A stretch of DNA of 64,000 nucleotides from SR-FBR-E99 sp963732365 (lineage in GTDB: Bacteria > Bacteroidota > Bacteroidia > Bacteroidales > VadinHA17). The notes under the pieces were generated by a model. It made no database searches and was not told where the DNA came from. It was given only the letters and a program-made list of their open reading frames with translations. Both the position numbers and the translations under genes were made by a program. The DNA lies in NCBI GenBank assembly GCA_963732365.1, contig CAVSZC010000005.1:806001-870000 (forward strand), given 5' to 3'. Each line of letters begins with the position of its first letter. The stretch's first letter is position 1. Positions 1 through 9,597 of the stretch are shown in pieces.

Positions 1-370
1 ATGAAAGTATGGTGGTAATTGATCCTGCACCGGCTATGAGCGGGAATGCGATCGGGACGATTGTTCCTCCGCCGGGGGAGTCATGTTTGAAGAATTCTGC
101 TCCGAGAACCATCTCCATTCCGAGAAGGAAAATGATAAAAGAGCCGGCGATGGCGAAAGAGTTGGCGTCGATGCCGAAGAGCCCCAGCAGTTTCTCACCG
201 AAGATCAGGAAGGCGAGGAAGATACCGAGAGAGACCAGGGTTGCCTTGCCGGCATTGATGTTGCCTGTTTTGGCCTTGATATTCACTATTATAGGGATAG
301 AGCCCGGTATGTCTATAATTGCAAACAGGACCATGAAGGTGGCTACTATTTCTATGAAGTCAAAGTTCAT
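1..370 (-). CDS. MarC-family integral membrane protein, C-terminus cut by window edge
   Basis: Only the first 123 codons are present; the gene runs off the left edge. Translating the minus strand from the ATG at 370-368 gives hydrophobic helices separated by short loops. The segment FPLIAGAGSITTILS and the early motif IDIPGSIPIIV are typical of MarC/UPF0056 proteins. The family comprises inner-membrane proteins of about 200 residues with six helices; the transport substrate is not settled and the old link to multiple antibiotic resistance is not supported. A promoter-like CTTG-N20-TACCTTTG lies just upstream, with its -33 box in a repeat. The family call is fairly secure, the function unknown. 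Confidence 0.8.
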   Translation of the reverse strand, partial: MNFDFIEIVATFMVLFAIIDIPGSIPIIVNIKAKTGNINAGKATLVSLGIFLAFLIFGEKLLGLFGIDANSFAIAGSFIIFLLGMEMVLGAEFFKHDSPGGGTIVPIAFPLIAGAGSITTILS

Positions 371-385
371 TTATGAAAATTTTTG

Positions 386-417
386 CAAAGGTAGTAAAAG
401 GCGGGGCAAGCAGCAAG
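386..417 (-). promoter_or_regulatory. Bacteroidota-type promoter for the MarC gene
   Basis: On the minus strand CTTG (417-414), a 20-base spacer and TACCTTTG (393-386) fit the Bacteroidota primary sigma pattern TTTG-N19-21-TAnnTTTG with one mismatch in the -33 box. It ends about 16 bases before the ATG. The -33 half lies in the edge of the low-complexity repeat. Confidence 0.5.
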
Positions 418-560
418 GGGCAGGGGGCAAGCTTTGCCCGCCGAAGCCGGTCCCTGAGCTGGTCCCTGAGCCTGTCGAAGGGGTCGAAGGGTGGCGGAGG
501 CGGGGAGCGAGGGGCAAGGGGTAGGGGGCAAGGAGCAAGGAGCAAGGAGCAAGGAGCAGG
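401..560 (-). repeat. Dispersed low-complexity repeat with CTTCGACAGGCTCAGGGACC core (copy 1)
   Basis: Read on the minus strand this tract has degenerate GCTCCTTGC / CCCTTGCC units, then a core containing CTTCGACAGGCTCAGGGACC, then GGCTTCGGCGGGCAAAGCTTGCCCC. The same order of parts occurs at about 11261-11445 on the plus strand, nearly identical over the core. It is non-coding; the open frames through it are low-complexity artefacts. Both copies sit immediately upstream of a gene (marC here, prfB there) in the same relative orientation. Confidence 0.85.
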
Positions 561-605
561 CAATAGGCAATTAGGCCTGACTGCAGGACTGCAAGACTGC
601 AGGAC

Positions 606-637
606 AAAAAAAGGGCCGCTGCAACAGCGACCCCTTT
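606..637 (-). terminator. Rho-independent terminator of the S46 peptidase gene
   Basis: On the minus strand a hairpin with CGCTG/CAGCG inner arms (617-621 with 625-629), a 3-base loop and an outer GGG/CCC extension is followed by a run of seven T (complement of 606-612). It lies about 25 bases after the peptidase stop codon. Confidence 0.75.
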
Positions 638-660
638 AAGTATTTCGAAACGGAACTTTA

Positions 661-2811
661 TTACTGCCTGATATCCATCTCCTTAAGGAGGTGGCCGGCG
701 CCGGAGTAGATGTCAATGACCCAGAGCACATAACGGATGTCAACATTGATACATCTCTGCAGGTCAGGTTCGAATGCTATGTTACCTGTCATCGCTTCCC
801 AGTTGCCGTCAAAGGCCAGACCGATGAGTTCACCGTTGCCGTTGATGACCGGACTGCCCGAGTTACCGCCCGTGATGTCATTGTCTGTGATGAAACAAAC
901 TGGCATGTAACCCTCCGGTGCAGCATATCTGCCGAACTCTTTCTTGTTGTACAGTTCGAACATACGCTCGGGCAGGTCAAACTCATAGTCGTCCTCCTTG
1001 TACTTCTGGATGACACCGTCAAGGGTCGTGTACCAGTTGTAATGCACTGCATCATAAGGATAGTAATCAAGCACCTTGCCGTAGGTGAGTCTCATGGTGA
1101 AGTTGGCATCAGGATACTGAGTCTTGTCAGGTGCATACTCCATCACACCGGCCAGGTACGTACGCTGTCCCTTTGAAAGGTCAGCGCTGAAACCGGCAAG
1201 GTCTTTCTGAAGTGTTGTACCTACAGCTGATATTGATTTTGCAGCAATGAATGCAGGGTCTTTTGAAAGGACCTTGATGTCAGGTTTTGCCAGGAAAGCC
1301 TTGAGTTTATCGGGAGTGGTAAAGAGAGACTTCGTGAACATGTCATCGACAAATGCGTCAATGTTGCCTTTGAACTTCTTGTCGATAGTGGCATAGAAGT
1401 CAGGCCAGTATTTCGGATCGATGTCAGCCTTGTAGAGTTTGATCATCGCCTTGGTCACCTTCCTGTCAGTCGGGTAATTGTAATCGCCGTAGAAGTTATC
1501 AAGGTTATTTGATATCCTGCCGGTCATGTCGGCTACCTTGTCTGCTTCGCCTTTTGTCAGAGCCTCTTCCAGCGCTGTCATCTGTGATGCAAAGGCGATC
1601 ATCTCGCATGAACCCCTGAAGGTCTCGCTAAGGTACTGCTGCACGTTGTATTTCTCTGCCCTGTTCTTGACAGCATTCTCAATGAGTGAGAGGGCATTGC
1701 CGTACTTCCCGGTACGGGCGGCGTCAGCATTGACCCATTTCATGAATTCAGCCTCGAAGGCTGCCTTCTTTGAAGCTGTGCGCAGTCTCTCCAGACCTTC
1801 GTTCTGACCAATTGAGAACTTCCAGTAGTTTGATGAACCTGCGTACTTTGACGAGTACTGGATGTTGACTTTCGGGTCGGCCATCATATCTTCCATCCAT
1901 ATCTCCTGGCGTTCGCCGCGGATCTTGATCCTGTTGGCATTGGTGATCTTCATTGCCTCTTCAACCTCGAATGAGGTCATATACCTGGTGGTACCGCCAG
2001 GGTAGCCCATCACCATGGCGAAGTCATTTTCCTGAAGGGGCCTGATTGAAATCGGAAGGTAATGCTTCGGTTTCAGAGGGACATTATCTGCCGAGTACTG
2101 AGCAGGCTTGCCATCGGGGCCCATATAAACCCTGAATACGCTGAAGTCGCCGGTATGGCGGGGCCACATCCAGTTGTCGGTGTCATGGCCGTACTTGCCT
2201 ATAGAGTTTGGGGGGGTGCCGACGAGTCTCACATCACTGTAGATCTCGTATACCAGCAGGAAGTACTGGTTGCCTCCGTAGAAGGGCATGACCTGGGCAC
2301 GGTAATGGTTGCCTTTGGTTGCCTCTGCAGTTATGACAGCGTTCTCGGCCATCAGCGCCTCGCGGCGTTCGGCTTCAGTCATTGCGGGTGTTACTTTCCC
2401 AAGCATGCGTGCTGTCACGTCTTCGATGCTGACAAGGAAGCTGACGCTAAGTCCCGGGTTGGGGAGCTCCTCTGCGCGGGTCATTGCCCAGAAACCGTTG
2501 TTGAGGTAGTCGTGCTCGACGGTACTGTGATTCTGTATCTGACCGTAGCCGCAATGGTGGTTTGTAAGCAGGAGGCCTTCAGCCGATACTATCTCAGCGG
2601 TACATCCTCCGCCGAAAATGACGATAGCATCTTTCAGGCTTGCCTGGTTGAGGCTGTAGATATCCTCGGCAGTGAGTTTCAGACCCATCTCAGTCATGGT
2701 GCCGATGTTCAGCTTCTCGAGCAGGGGAAGGATCCACATTCCCTCATCAGCCTTTGCCCTTGATCCGGCGAAGGTGATAAGGATGATAATGATTGCAAAT
2801 AGTTTTCTCAT
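661..2811 (-). CDS. S46 family dipeptidyl-peptidase, DPP7-like
   Basis: A 716-residue serine exopeptidase expected to remove dipeptides from oligopeptides in the periplasm, a key step for amino-acid-fermenting Bacteroidota. Residues 1-21 form a signal peptide. The chymotrypsin-like triad is visible: His86 in TNHHCGYG, Asp222 in RHTGDFS and Ser651 in GNSGSPV. In the S46 family the residue 18 positions after the catalytic Ser sets P2 specificity: Arg in DPP11 (acidic), Gly in DPP7 (hydrophobic). Here it is Gly669 in AFDGNWEAM, so hydrophobic P2 preference is inferred. The gene is monocistronic with its own terminator. Family assignment is firm; substrate preference is inference from one position. 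Confidence 0.93.
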   Translation of the reverse strand: MRKLFAIIIILITFAGSRAKADEGMWILPLLEKLNIGTMTEMGLKLTAEDIYSLNQASLKDAIVIFGGGCTAEIVSAEGLLLTNHHCGYGQIQNHSTVEHDYLNNGFWAMTRAEELPNPGLSVSFLVSIEDVTARMLGKVTPAMTEAERREALMAENAVITAEATKGNHYRAQVMPFYGGNQYFLLVYEIYSDVRLVGTPPNSIGKYGHDTDNWMWPRHTGDFSVFRVYMGPDGKPAQYSADNVPLKPKHYLPISIRPLQENDFAMVMGYPGGTTRYMTSFEVEEAMKITNANRIKIRGERQEIWMEDMMADPKVNIQYSSKYAGSSNYWKFSIGQNEGLERLRTASKKAAFEAEFMKWVNADAARTGKYGNALSLIENAVKNRAEKYNVQQYLSETFRGSCEMIAFASQMTALEEALTKGEADKVADMTGRISNNLDNFYGDYNYPTDRKVTKAMIKLYKADIDPKYWPDFYATIDKKFKGNIDAFVDDMFTKSLFTTPDKLKAFLAKPDIKVLSKDPAFIAAKSISAVGTTLQKDLAGFSADLSKGQRTYLAGVMEYAPDKTQYPDANFTMRLTYGKVLDYYPYDAVHYNWYTTLDGVIQKYKEDDYEFDLPERMFELYNKKEFGRYAAPEGYMPVCFITDNDITGGNSGSPVINGNGELIGLAFDGNWEAMTGNIAFEPDLQRCINVDIRYVLWVIDIYSGAGHLLKEMDIRQ

Positions 2812-2844
2812 GAGTTATAATATTGATTGTTTTTAGCAAAGGGC

Positions 2845-2852
2845 CAAAGATA
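2845..2852 (-). promoter_or_regulatory. -7 element upstream of the S46 peptidase gene
   Basis: Minus-strand TATCTTTG matches TAnnTTTG exactly, 33 bases before the ATG. No convincing TTTG is seen 19-21 bases further upstream, so only the -7 half is supported. Confidence 0.4.
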
Positions 2853-2888
2853 TTAATTTACTGATTGCGGAATGATGACTTTAACATT

Positions 2889-3494
2889 TTATAAGAAACG
2901 GAGTTCGGATTGCGTCTCCCTGAGGTTAAATGTGAGTCTGTGGTAAGGTGTGATGCCGTGTTCCAATATTGCCCTCCGGTGTTCGGGGGTGGGATAGCCC
3001 TTGTTATGGCGCCAGCCATACTGTGGGAAGAGGAGGTCAAGCTCTTCCATGAAACGGTCGCGTTCGGTCTTGGCGAGGATGGAGGCGGCAGCGATGGAGA
3101 GGTATGTAGCGTCGCCGCGGACTATTGTGTGATAAGGTATTTTCTCATACGGATAGAACCTGTTGCCGTCTATCAGGAGGAGCTGTGGTTGCGGGTTCAG
3201 TCTGCTGATGGCCCTGTGCATTGCTGTTATTGAGGCTCTGAGTATATTCATTACGTCTATCTCGCTGTTGGTGCATGAGGCAATCTCCCAGGCTATTGCG
3301 TTGGAGATGATCTCCTGGCGGAGTCTCTCGCGCTGCCGGGGGGTGAGTTTCTTGGAGTCGTTGAGGCTGTCGTTGCGGTATTCTTTAGGGAGGATGACGG
3401 CGGCGGCGAACACGGGGCCGGCGAGGCATCCGCGTCCTGCCTCGTCGCAGCCAGCCTCGGTCATGGTAGGGTGGTGGTATGGAGAGAGTGTCAT
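2889..3494 (-). CDS. rnhB: Ribonuclease HII
   Basis: A 201-residue type 2 RNase H that removes RNA from RNA-DNA hybrids, including misincorporated ribonucleotides and primers. The N-terminal CDEAGRG carries the first two acidic metal ligands; DSKKL, SIAAASILAKTERD and HNKGYPTPEHR are the other family signatures. The frame could extend to 3530, but the ATG at 3494-3492 is preferred because it overlaps the stop of the upstream glycosyltransferase in an ATGA junction and gives the usual family length. The two genes are probably co-transcribed although their functions are unrelated. Confidence 0.95.
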   Translation of the reverse strand: MTLSPYHHPTMTEAGCDEAGRGCLAGPVFAAAVILPKEYRNDSLNDSKKLTPRQRERLRQEIISNAIAWEIASCTNSEIDVMNILRASITAMHRAISRLNPQPQLLLIDGNRFYPYEKIPYHTIVRGDATYLSIAAASILAKTERDRFMEELDLLFPQYGWRHNKGYPTPEHRRAILEHGITPYHRLTFNLRETQSELRFL

Positions 3495-4648
3495 GAACGT
3501 GTTTGTGTTGCCTTGACGATGGAGTCCCACATTTTCTTTGCGGTGTTGTCCCAGGTGTATCGTTGTGAGTTGATGATTCCCTGTTCGGTGAGGTGGCGGC
3601 GCAGCGCCTCGTCTCCGACGAGGCGGGCCATAGCGTCGGCTATGGCCTCTGCGCCGGCGGGGCCGGCGCAGAGCGCTGCGCCGCCACTAACCTCCGGCAA
3701 CGACGAGGTGTCAGACAGGATACACGGCGCGCCGCACCGCTGCGCCTCCACCACCGGTATCCCAAAACCCTCGTACCACGGAACGAACACAAGTGCCTCC
3801 GCACCTCCGTATAACCTCCTCAGTTCACTGCGGCTGACAGACCCGGTAAACAGAATATCCCGACGATAGGGCGATTCTTTTACTGCACGGTCGATAGTCC
3901 CCGTAAGGTAAAGCCTCCTGCCGGCAAGCAACAGCACATGATCACCCTTGCCCCCTCTCCTGAATATTTCCCAGGCCTTTATCACTGTCTCTACATTCTT
4001 ACGCGGGGAGAAATTGCTTACAAAAAGAAAGTAAGGCCTTCCGCCGCTCCGTTCCCGCCTCGTCTCTTCAGCCTCGCCCGGCAGCGGTGGCGAGAATATC
4101 TCAGACACACCGTTGGGTACGACGTCAATCTTATTACGTTCAATGGCATATGTCTCCGATATGTCTGCGGCAGAGAACTCTGATACGGTAGCTACCCTTG
4201 CCGCCCCGGCGGCAAAGAGCGGGAAAAAATGGCGGTAGTACATCCGCTCCGACCACGGTATGTCGCCGGGACGATGCTCATGATTCAGATCATGGATCAC
4301 CGAAATGCACGGAACAGAAGTGCGCAGCGGAATCAGCCCGTCAGGGGCAATAAAAAGGTCAGCCTTTACCTTCTTAAGCACCCCCGGCAGCAGAATCTCA
4401 TGCCAGACATACCAGAGTGACGGATGAATGTTGCGAAGAGGGATCGTTACATAATCAATATTGTTACCGGTGACCGGCAAACTCTTATATCTCCTGTCAC
4501 TGACAAGAACAAACCTGTGCTCCGGATGATCTGCAGTGATCCCCCTGATAACCTCATAGGTGAACCATCCTATCCCGTCGCCGGGAGTCCTCTTCAGCGT
4601 TCGCGCATTGACCGCAATAACCATCTTGGTACCATTACCCGGATACAA
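3491..4648 (-). CDS. Glycosyltransferase, GT4 family (GT-B fold)
   Basis: A 385-residue cytoplasmic glycosyltransferase. The N-terminal half has the acceptor-side start MVIAVNARTL and the segment ISVIHDLNHEH; the C-terminal half carries YFLFVSNFSPRKN and the nucleotide-sugar motif EGFGIPVVEA, the GT4 E-x7-E signature. Such enzymes usually mannosylate or glucosylate polysaccharide or lipid carriers; the donor and acceptor cannot be read from sequence. The start could be the ATG at 4648 or the one 24 bases downstream, where homology begins. It overlaps rnhB by four bases. No other polysaccharide genes are adjacent, though a flippase lies 3 kb away on the other strand. Confidence 0.88.
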   Translation of the reverse strand: MYPGNGTKMVIAVNARTLKRTPGDGIGWFTYEVIRGITADHPEHRFVLVSDRRYKSLPVTGNNIDYVTIPLRNIHPSLWYVWHEILLPGVLKKVKADLFIAPDGLIPLRTSVPCISVIHDLNHEHRPGDIPWSERMYYRHFFPLFAAGAARVATVSEFSAADISETYAIERNKIDVVPNGVSEIFSPPLPGEAEETRRERSGGRPYFLFVSNFSPRKNVETVIKAWEIFRRGGKGDHVLLLAGRRLYLTGTIDRAVKESPYRRDILFTGSVSRSELRRLYGGAEALVFVPWYEGFGIPVVEAQRCGAPCILSDTSSLPEVSGGAALCAGPAGAEAIADAMARLVGDEALRRHLTEQGIINSQRYTWDNTAKKMWDSIVKATQTRS

Positions 4649-4809
4649 ATGTGCAAATAACTTACATGAATTCTATGGCCTTTAACCTCGAAACAGACTC
4701 AGCTGATACATATTTAATGATTTGATCTTACAGTATTGAAAGTGAAAGATTTTATTATGATATTTGTGGAAGTGCATCCTTAGGTCTGATCAACTGCAAT
4801 ATTGTAATA

Positions 4810-7452
4810 ATGAAAATCCGGGGGCGGAGTCTTTCAGAGGAAGCGAAGTATCGGTCGCTGTTTGAAAACGTCAGGGAGGGTATATACCAGAGTACCCCTG
4901 ACGGTAAGATCATAACAGCCAATCCTGCCCTTGTCCGGATGCTGGGCTACGAGAGCGAAGAAGAGCTAATGAGCCTCCATATTGCACGCGACCTGTATGT
5001 CAATCCCGACGATCGCGACAGGCTTCTCAATGAGCTGGTGGAGAGCGATGCCGACGGCGATATTGAGCTCAGGCTGAGACGCAAGGACGGTACCGAGATC
5101 TTAGTCCTGGAACACTCTCATCCAGTGCGTGATGACCAGGGAGAGGTGCTCTATTTCGAGGGAGCGCTGACAGATATTACCCGTAGAAAGGCAGCCGAGA
5201 CAGCCCTCCGGGAGAGCGAGGCAAAATACCAGACCCTCCTCGAGATGATGCAGGACGGTATCTCGCTTTTCGACAATAAGGGAAAGCTTCTCTGGTTCAA
5301 CCAGAGGAAGAGGATAATGCTCGGTTACGAAAGCGACAGGGAGCTTTACGAAAAAAATGCATTTGATCTTATAAGTTCTGAAGATCAGAACGTGGCTCGT
5401 GAAAGCTGGGCAGTGCTGAATTCAAAAGGTTTTGTCACCAATGTTGAGATGCGCGTCCTCAGAAAGGACGGATCATTCTTCTGGGCTGAGTTTAATACTA
5501 CAGCCATAAAGAATGATGAAGGACAGCCTGAGTTTTTCATGGACACCATGCGTGATGTCACCGGGAGAAAGAGAGATGCTGACCTGCTACGCGAGAGCGC
5601 CGAAAGTTACAGGGCGCTGTTCAACAGTATTACCAGCGCCATGTATATCCTCAACAGGCAGGGTAAGTTTGTGAATGTCAATGACGGAGCAGTACTGATG
5701 TATGGCTATGACCGCGATTACTTCATTGGCAAGACCCCTGAGTTCCTGGGTGCACCGGGAAGAAACGACCTGAAGGAGGTCATGAGAATGATCGCCGTGG
5801 CTTTCTCGGGTACCCCGCAGAGGTTTGAATTCTGGGGTCTCAGGAAGAACGGAGAGCAATTCCCGAAGGAAGTAAGCCTGTTCAAGACCACATACTTCGG
5901 AGAGGAGGCTATCATTGCCATCGGCGTCGACATCACCGAAAGAAAAAGAGTGGCAGAGGAGCTGCGGATACACAGTGAACACCTGCAGAGAATAATCGAC
6001 CTCGTACCCAGCTATATCTTTGCCAAAGACATTGACGGTCGATTTCTGCTTGTAAACAAGGCACTGGCCAGTGTCTTCGGGATGGAGCCCTCTGAGACAC
6101 AGGGGAAAACCGATGCAGATTACGGTGCCACCCCCGAACAGGTGGAGTGGTACCGCAAGGCTGACATGAAAGTCATCGAGAACGGCAAGCCTGTAATGAT
6201 ACCTGAGGAGCAGGTATTGCGTCAGGACGGCTCCCTGGGATGGTTCCAGACAGTGAAGATCCCGTATATCCATCCCGGATACGAAAAGCCTGCAATACTG
6301 GGTGTTGCCACCGATATCACTCTGAGAAAGGAAACTGAGGATGAGCTCCGGAAGAGCGAGGAGAGGTTCAGAAAGCTCTTTGAATCACATTCGGCCATAA
6401 AGCTGATAATCAACCCTGCAGACGGATCATTAGTCGATGCCAACCTTGCAGCTGCCGAGTTCTACGGCTGGCCTGCCGCATCGCTCAGGAAGATGAAAGT
6501 ATATGATATAAGTACATTGTCTCAGAGCGGGGTTGATGAACTGATGAAGAATGTGGTCGATCAGCGCAGCATAAGGTTCGAGTCAAACCACAGGCTCGCT
6601 GACGGAAGCATACGCGAGGTGGAGGTCTTCTCAAGCAGGGTGGAGATTGACGGTAAGGAACTGCTGCATTCCATTATCCATGACATCACAGACAAGAAGA
6701 AGATACTGCTTGATCTCATTGCAGCAAAAGAAAAGGCGGAGGAGAGCGACAGGCTGAAGACGGCATTCCTTCATAATATCTCGCATGAGATAAGAACCCC
6801 TCTGAATGCTATCGTTGGCTTTACCGGTCTTCTCGATGCCCAGGGCCTGTCAGACGATACCCGCAGGCACTATATTGACATGGTCAGCCAGAGCAGCAGC
6901 CAGCTGCTGTCTATAATTTCAGATATTGTGGAGATATCCAACATCGAGACAGGCCAGACAAGGCTCTCTGTGACTGAGACAAATGTCAACAGGATACTCA
7001 TCAGTGCCTATGATCTTTTCTCACTGCAGGCAGGACAGAAAAAACTAAGGCTCTCATACAGCAAGAACCTCTCTGACCACAGAGCGGTAATAATGACTGA
7101 CGGAGCAAAACTCCTCCAGGTACTGTCGAACCTCGTCAGCAATGCCATAAAATTTACTTCTTCAGGCTCTGTCACATTCGGGTACACACTCAAAGGAAGT
7201 GACATGGAGTTCTTCGTGTCAGACACAGGAATCGGCATTCCCCATGACCATAAGACAAAGGTTTTCGAACGATTCTACCAGATTGAAGATCCTAAATGCA
7301 CAAAGACGACCGGGACAGGACTGGGCCTCACTATCGCCAAAGCATTTGTTGAACTGCTCGGCGGAACCATCAGGTTTGATTCCGCCCCGGGACAGGGCAG
7401 CACATTTTACTTTACCGTGCCTTACGCAGAGTCTTCAGGCAGTACCGCATAG
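4810..7452 (+). CDS. Cytoplasmic multi-PAS sensor histidine kinase
   Basis: An 880-residue soluble sensor kinase with no visible signal peptide or membrane helix. It has five PAS/PAC units at roughly 10-130, 138-257, 262-382, 390-510 and 520-637; four of the five end in a D(I/V)T(x)(R/K)K-like PAC tail. A short helical linker leads to the HisKA domain, with the H-box FLHNISHEIRTPLNAIVG and phospho-acceptor His659, then the HATPase domain with GTGLGLTIAKAF. There is no receiver domain and no response regulator next to it, so it is an orphan kinase whose partner is elsewhere. No cofactor-binding cysteines are obvious, so the signal (ligand, redox or light) is unknown. Confidence 0.93.
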   Translation: MKIRGRSLSEEAKYRSLFENVREGIYQSTPDGKIITANPALVRMLGYESEEELMSLHIARDLYVNPDDRDRLLNELVESDADGDIELRLRRKDGTEILVLEHSHPVRDDQGEVLYFEGALTDITRRKAAETALRESEAKYQTLLEMMQDGISLFDNKGKLLWFNQRKRIMLGYESDRELYEKNAFDLISSEDQNVARESWAVLNSKGFVTNVEMRVLRKDGSFFWAEFNTTAIKNDEGQPEFFMDTMRDVTGRKRDADLLRESAESYRALFNSITSAMYILNRQGKFVNVNDGAVLMYGYDRDYFIGKTPEFLGAPGRNDLKEVMRMIAVAFSGTPQRFEFWGLRKNGEQFPKEVSLFKTTYFGEEAIIAIGVDITERKRVAEELRIHSEHLQRIIDLVPSYIFAKDIDGRFLLVNKALASVFGMEPSETQGKTDADYGATPEQVEWYRKADMKVIENGKPVMIPEEQVLRQDGSLGWFQTVKIPYIHPGYEKPAILGVATDITLRKETEDELRKSEERFRKLFESHSAIKLIINPADGSLVDANLAAAEFYGWPAASLRKMKVYDISTLSQSGVDELMKNVVDQRSIRFESNHRLADGSIREVEVFSSRVEIDGKELLHSIIHDITDKKKILLDLIAAKEKAEESDRLKTAFLHNISHEIRTPLNAIVGFTGLLDAQGLSDDTRRHYIDMVSQSSSQLLSIISDIVEISNIETGQTRLSVTETNVNRILISAYDLFSLQAGQKKLRLSYSKNLSDHRAVIMTDGAKLLQVLSNLVSNAIKFTSSGSVTFGYTLKGSDMEFFVSDTGIGIPHDHKTKVFERFYQIEDPKCTKTTGTGLGLTIAKAFVELLGGTIRFDSAPGQGSTFYFTVPYAESSGSTA

Positions 7453-7573
7453 TTTGACGAAAAGTGATAGGCCGCAGGTAAGATCAATGAAACCTGAAAG
7501 AGCTGCATTTTGCATGTTGGCCCGCGTTTTCTCGTAATCGGTAGTTTGCGCTGACTTTTTATAATTTTGAGCG

Positions 7574-9016
7574 GTGAAGAGGAAATTCCTGGTAAATATT
7601 ATTTTTCTGATCTCTGTAAGTCTCCTGGTAAAGGCCTTCTGGGTTCTGGCTGTTGACCGTACCGTGCAGAATGTGGCAGGTGAAGAGGCTTATGGATTCT
7701 ATTTTTCGCTATTCAGCTTCTCTGTTCTCTTTACACTGCTGCTTGACATGGGGCTGTCAGGGTTTAACAACAGGGCTGTGTCAGCCGATCCCGGGAGGGT
7801 AAGACTCTATTTTGGCAACGTGCTGCTGCTGCGGCTATCGCTCACAGCAGCATATTTTGGAGTCACACTGGCTGTGGCATGGGCTATGGGCTATTCGCAT
7901 GAGCAGGTATCAATGCTCCTCGTACTTATGCTGAACCAGGTAATGGCATCGCTTACCCTCTGGCTGAGGTCGAACATAAGCGGCATGCAGTACCTTTTCC
8001 TCGACAGTATGCTTTCGGTGGCTGACAGGCTGGTTATGATAATTATCTGCTCGCTGCTGCTCTGGGGCGGCGTATCATCCGGACCGTTCAGAATAGAATG
8101 GTTCGTGTGGTCGCAGACGGTGGCATATTTTATCGTGATGGTTCTGTCGTTCATGATCGTGATACGCAGGGGAGGTGTCTCGGGGGTGAAACCTGACCTC
8201 AGGTTGCTGAAGAGTATAATTAAATCAGGATTACCTTATGCTGTCGTTGCCTTCGCCATGACACTCTACTGGCGCAGTGACACTGTCCTTATCGAGCGAC
8301 TGTTGCCTGACGGTGCCAGGGAGGCCGGTAACTATGCACAGGCCTTCAGGCTATTTGATGCTTTTGCGATGATACCTATAATGTTCGGTGGACTGTTGTT
8401 GCCGATACTCTCCCGGGAGCTGGCCACGGGGAATGATATTAAGTCTCTTGCTGCTACTGCGGCGAGGTCACTGCTGCCTCCGCTGGGCATTGCTGCCGTG
8501 ACACTGGCCACCTTCCCGCATGAGATACTTGACCTGCTCTACATCTCACCGGCACCCTCTGCCATCAGTGCTTTCACCCTGCTCATGCTCACCCTCGTGC
8601 CTGTGGGGGTGACGTTTATCTTCAGCACTATGCTCACGGCAGCCGGACTGATGAAGAGGCTGGGGTTCATCACTCTCGCAGCCATGGTTGTGAACGTAGT
8701 CATGAACATTCTCCTGATACCGGCGTATCATGGTGCCGGGGCAGCACTGGCAGCCCTGGTGACGCAGTTGCTGGTGGCAGCGGCGTGTGTCATTACGGTA
8801 CGAAAAAGGATGTTCAGTATGGTTGTTCCCGTGAAAGCATTGCTCTTCCTGGCGATGCTGATCCTCACATTCGCTGCCGGGCAATTAGTGAGGCATCTGG
8901 ATGTGCCCTGGGGTCTCGCAGCGGCACTGCAGCTTATTGCCGGATTCATCTGCGCGCTCCTTTTCAGAATGATTGAGCCTCTCCAAAGCCTTAAACTCAT
9001 CCTCGCAAAGAGGTGA
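7574..9016 (+). CDS. Oligosaccharide flippase / polysaccharide exporter (MOP superfamily)
   Basis: A 480-residue polytopic membrane protein with about 12-14 hydrophobic helices, matching Wzx-type flippases that move undecaprenyl-linked repeat units, or related MATE-like exporters. The N-terminus has the common AFWVLAVDRTVQNVAG and FSLFSFSVLF pattern of Bacteroidota flippases. The start is GTG; no in-frame ATG upstream is compatible. A TAATTTTG element ends only a few bases before the GTG, so a very short or absent leader is possible. It is isolated from other polysaccharide genes, so the substrate is unknown. Confidence 0.85.
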   Translation: MKRKFLVNIIFLISVSLLVKAFWVLAVDRTVQNVAGEEAYGFYFSLFSFSVLFTLLLDMGLSGFNNRAVSADPGRVRLYFGNVLLLRLSLTAAYFGVTLAVAWAMGYSHEQVSMLLVLMLNQVMASLTLWLRSNISGMQYLFLDSMLSVADRLVMIIICSLLLWGGVSSGPFRIEWFVWSQTVAYFIVMVLSFMIVIRRGGVSGVKPDLRLLKSIIKSGLPYAVVAFAMTLYWRSDTVLIERLLPDGAREAGNYAQAFRLFDAFAMIPIMFGGLLLPILSRELATGNDIKSLAATAARSLLPPLGIAAVTLATFPHEILDLLYISPAPSAISAFTLLMLTLVPVGVTFIFSTMLTAAGLMKRLGFITLAAMVVNVVMNILLIPAYHGAGAALAALVTQLLVAAACVITVRKRMFSMVVPVKALLFLAMLILTFAAGQLVRHLDVPWGLAAALQLIAGFICALLFRMIEPLQSLKLILAKR

Positions 9017-9050
9017 TTATGTTTAAAAAGTATTATTTTTGGCACTGATT

Positions 9051-9587
9051 ATGCTGAAGTCTGAAATGAAAGGAATTGTTACAGGTGTTATTCTGGCAGT
9101 GACTTGTTCGCTCTCCTTTTCACAGAAGGCTTATGAGCTGTCGCACCAGGTCCTGGTGCCGGCAGCAGGACTCCCCCCCACGGTCGGGGGCATTTCATAT
9201 CAGCATACGGTAGGAGAGGCAGCAGTGGATCTGTTTGTTCTCTCACCCTATGTACTCACGCAGGGGTTCCAGCAGCCGAGGTTTGTTCCGCCGATAATCC
9301 TTCCACCGAAAGAGGGCAACGGTGTCGATTTCTTTCCCAATCCGTTAACCGAGAGGGCAAATTACCTATTGAACATCAGGATCTACGGCGTCCTCGCCAG
9401 ATCGTACAACATAATAATTACCAGCCTGCTTGGGTCGGTGATGCACAGATATGATACAGAGCTTGGAGCCGATCATGACTATATCTATGAGGTTGAAATG
9501 GATAACTACGCAAGCGGTATCTACATCGTGCGTGTGATGAGCTCCGACGGAGTAATAAACAGGTCATTTAAAATTGAGAAACTGTAA
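9051..9587 (+). CDS. Secreted protein with type IX secretion C-terminal sorting tail
   Basis: About 178 residues. An N-terminal signal peptide ends near LSFSQKAYEL. The middle has the recurrent VGGISYQHTVGEAAVDLF...LTQGFQQP pattern and the FFPNPL motif that opens the Por-type C-terminal domain; the end GIYIVRVMSSDGVINRSFKI is a typical T9SS sorting tail. There is little cargo between signal and tail, so this looks like a small surface protein. The ATG at 9051 is chosen over an upstream TTG because TATTTTTG, a -7-like element, covers that TTG; 9066 is also possible. It lies 10 bases before the decayed adhesin gene and may once have been co-transcribed with it. Confidence 0.8.
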   Translation: MLKSEMKGIVTGVILAVTCSLSFSQKAYELSHQVLVPAAGLPPTVGGISYQHTVGEAAVDLFVLSPYVLTQGFQQPRFVPPIILPPKEGNGVDFFPNPLTERANYLLNIRIYGVLARSYNIIITSLLGSVMHRYDTELGADHDYIYEVEMDNYASGIYIVRVMSSDGVINRSFKIEKL

Positions 9588-9597
9588 AGCGAAGGAT

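Noticed and set aside
9..524. Plus-strand open frame at the left edge
   Set aside because: The minus strand over the same bases gives a clear MarC-family membrane protein; the plus frame continues into low-complexity repeat and has no family features.
4810..7452. Hybrid kinase or phytochrome
   Set aside because: There is no receiver domain, GAF/PHY domain or chromophore cysteine; only PAS, HisKA and HATPase domains are seen.
9039..9050. TTG start for the T9SS-tail protein
   Set aside because: It overlaps a TATTTTTG -7 element and gives no better signal peptide than ATG 9051.
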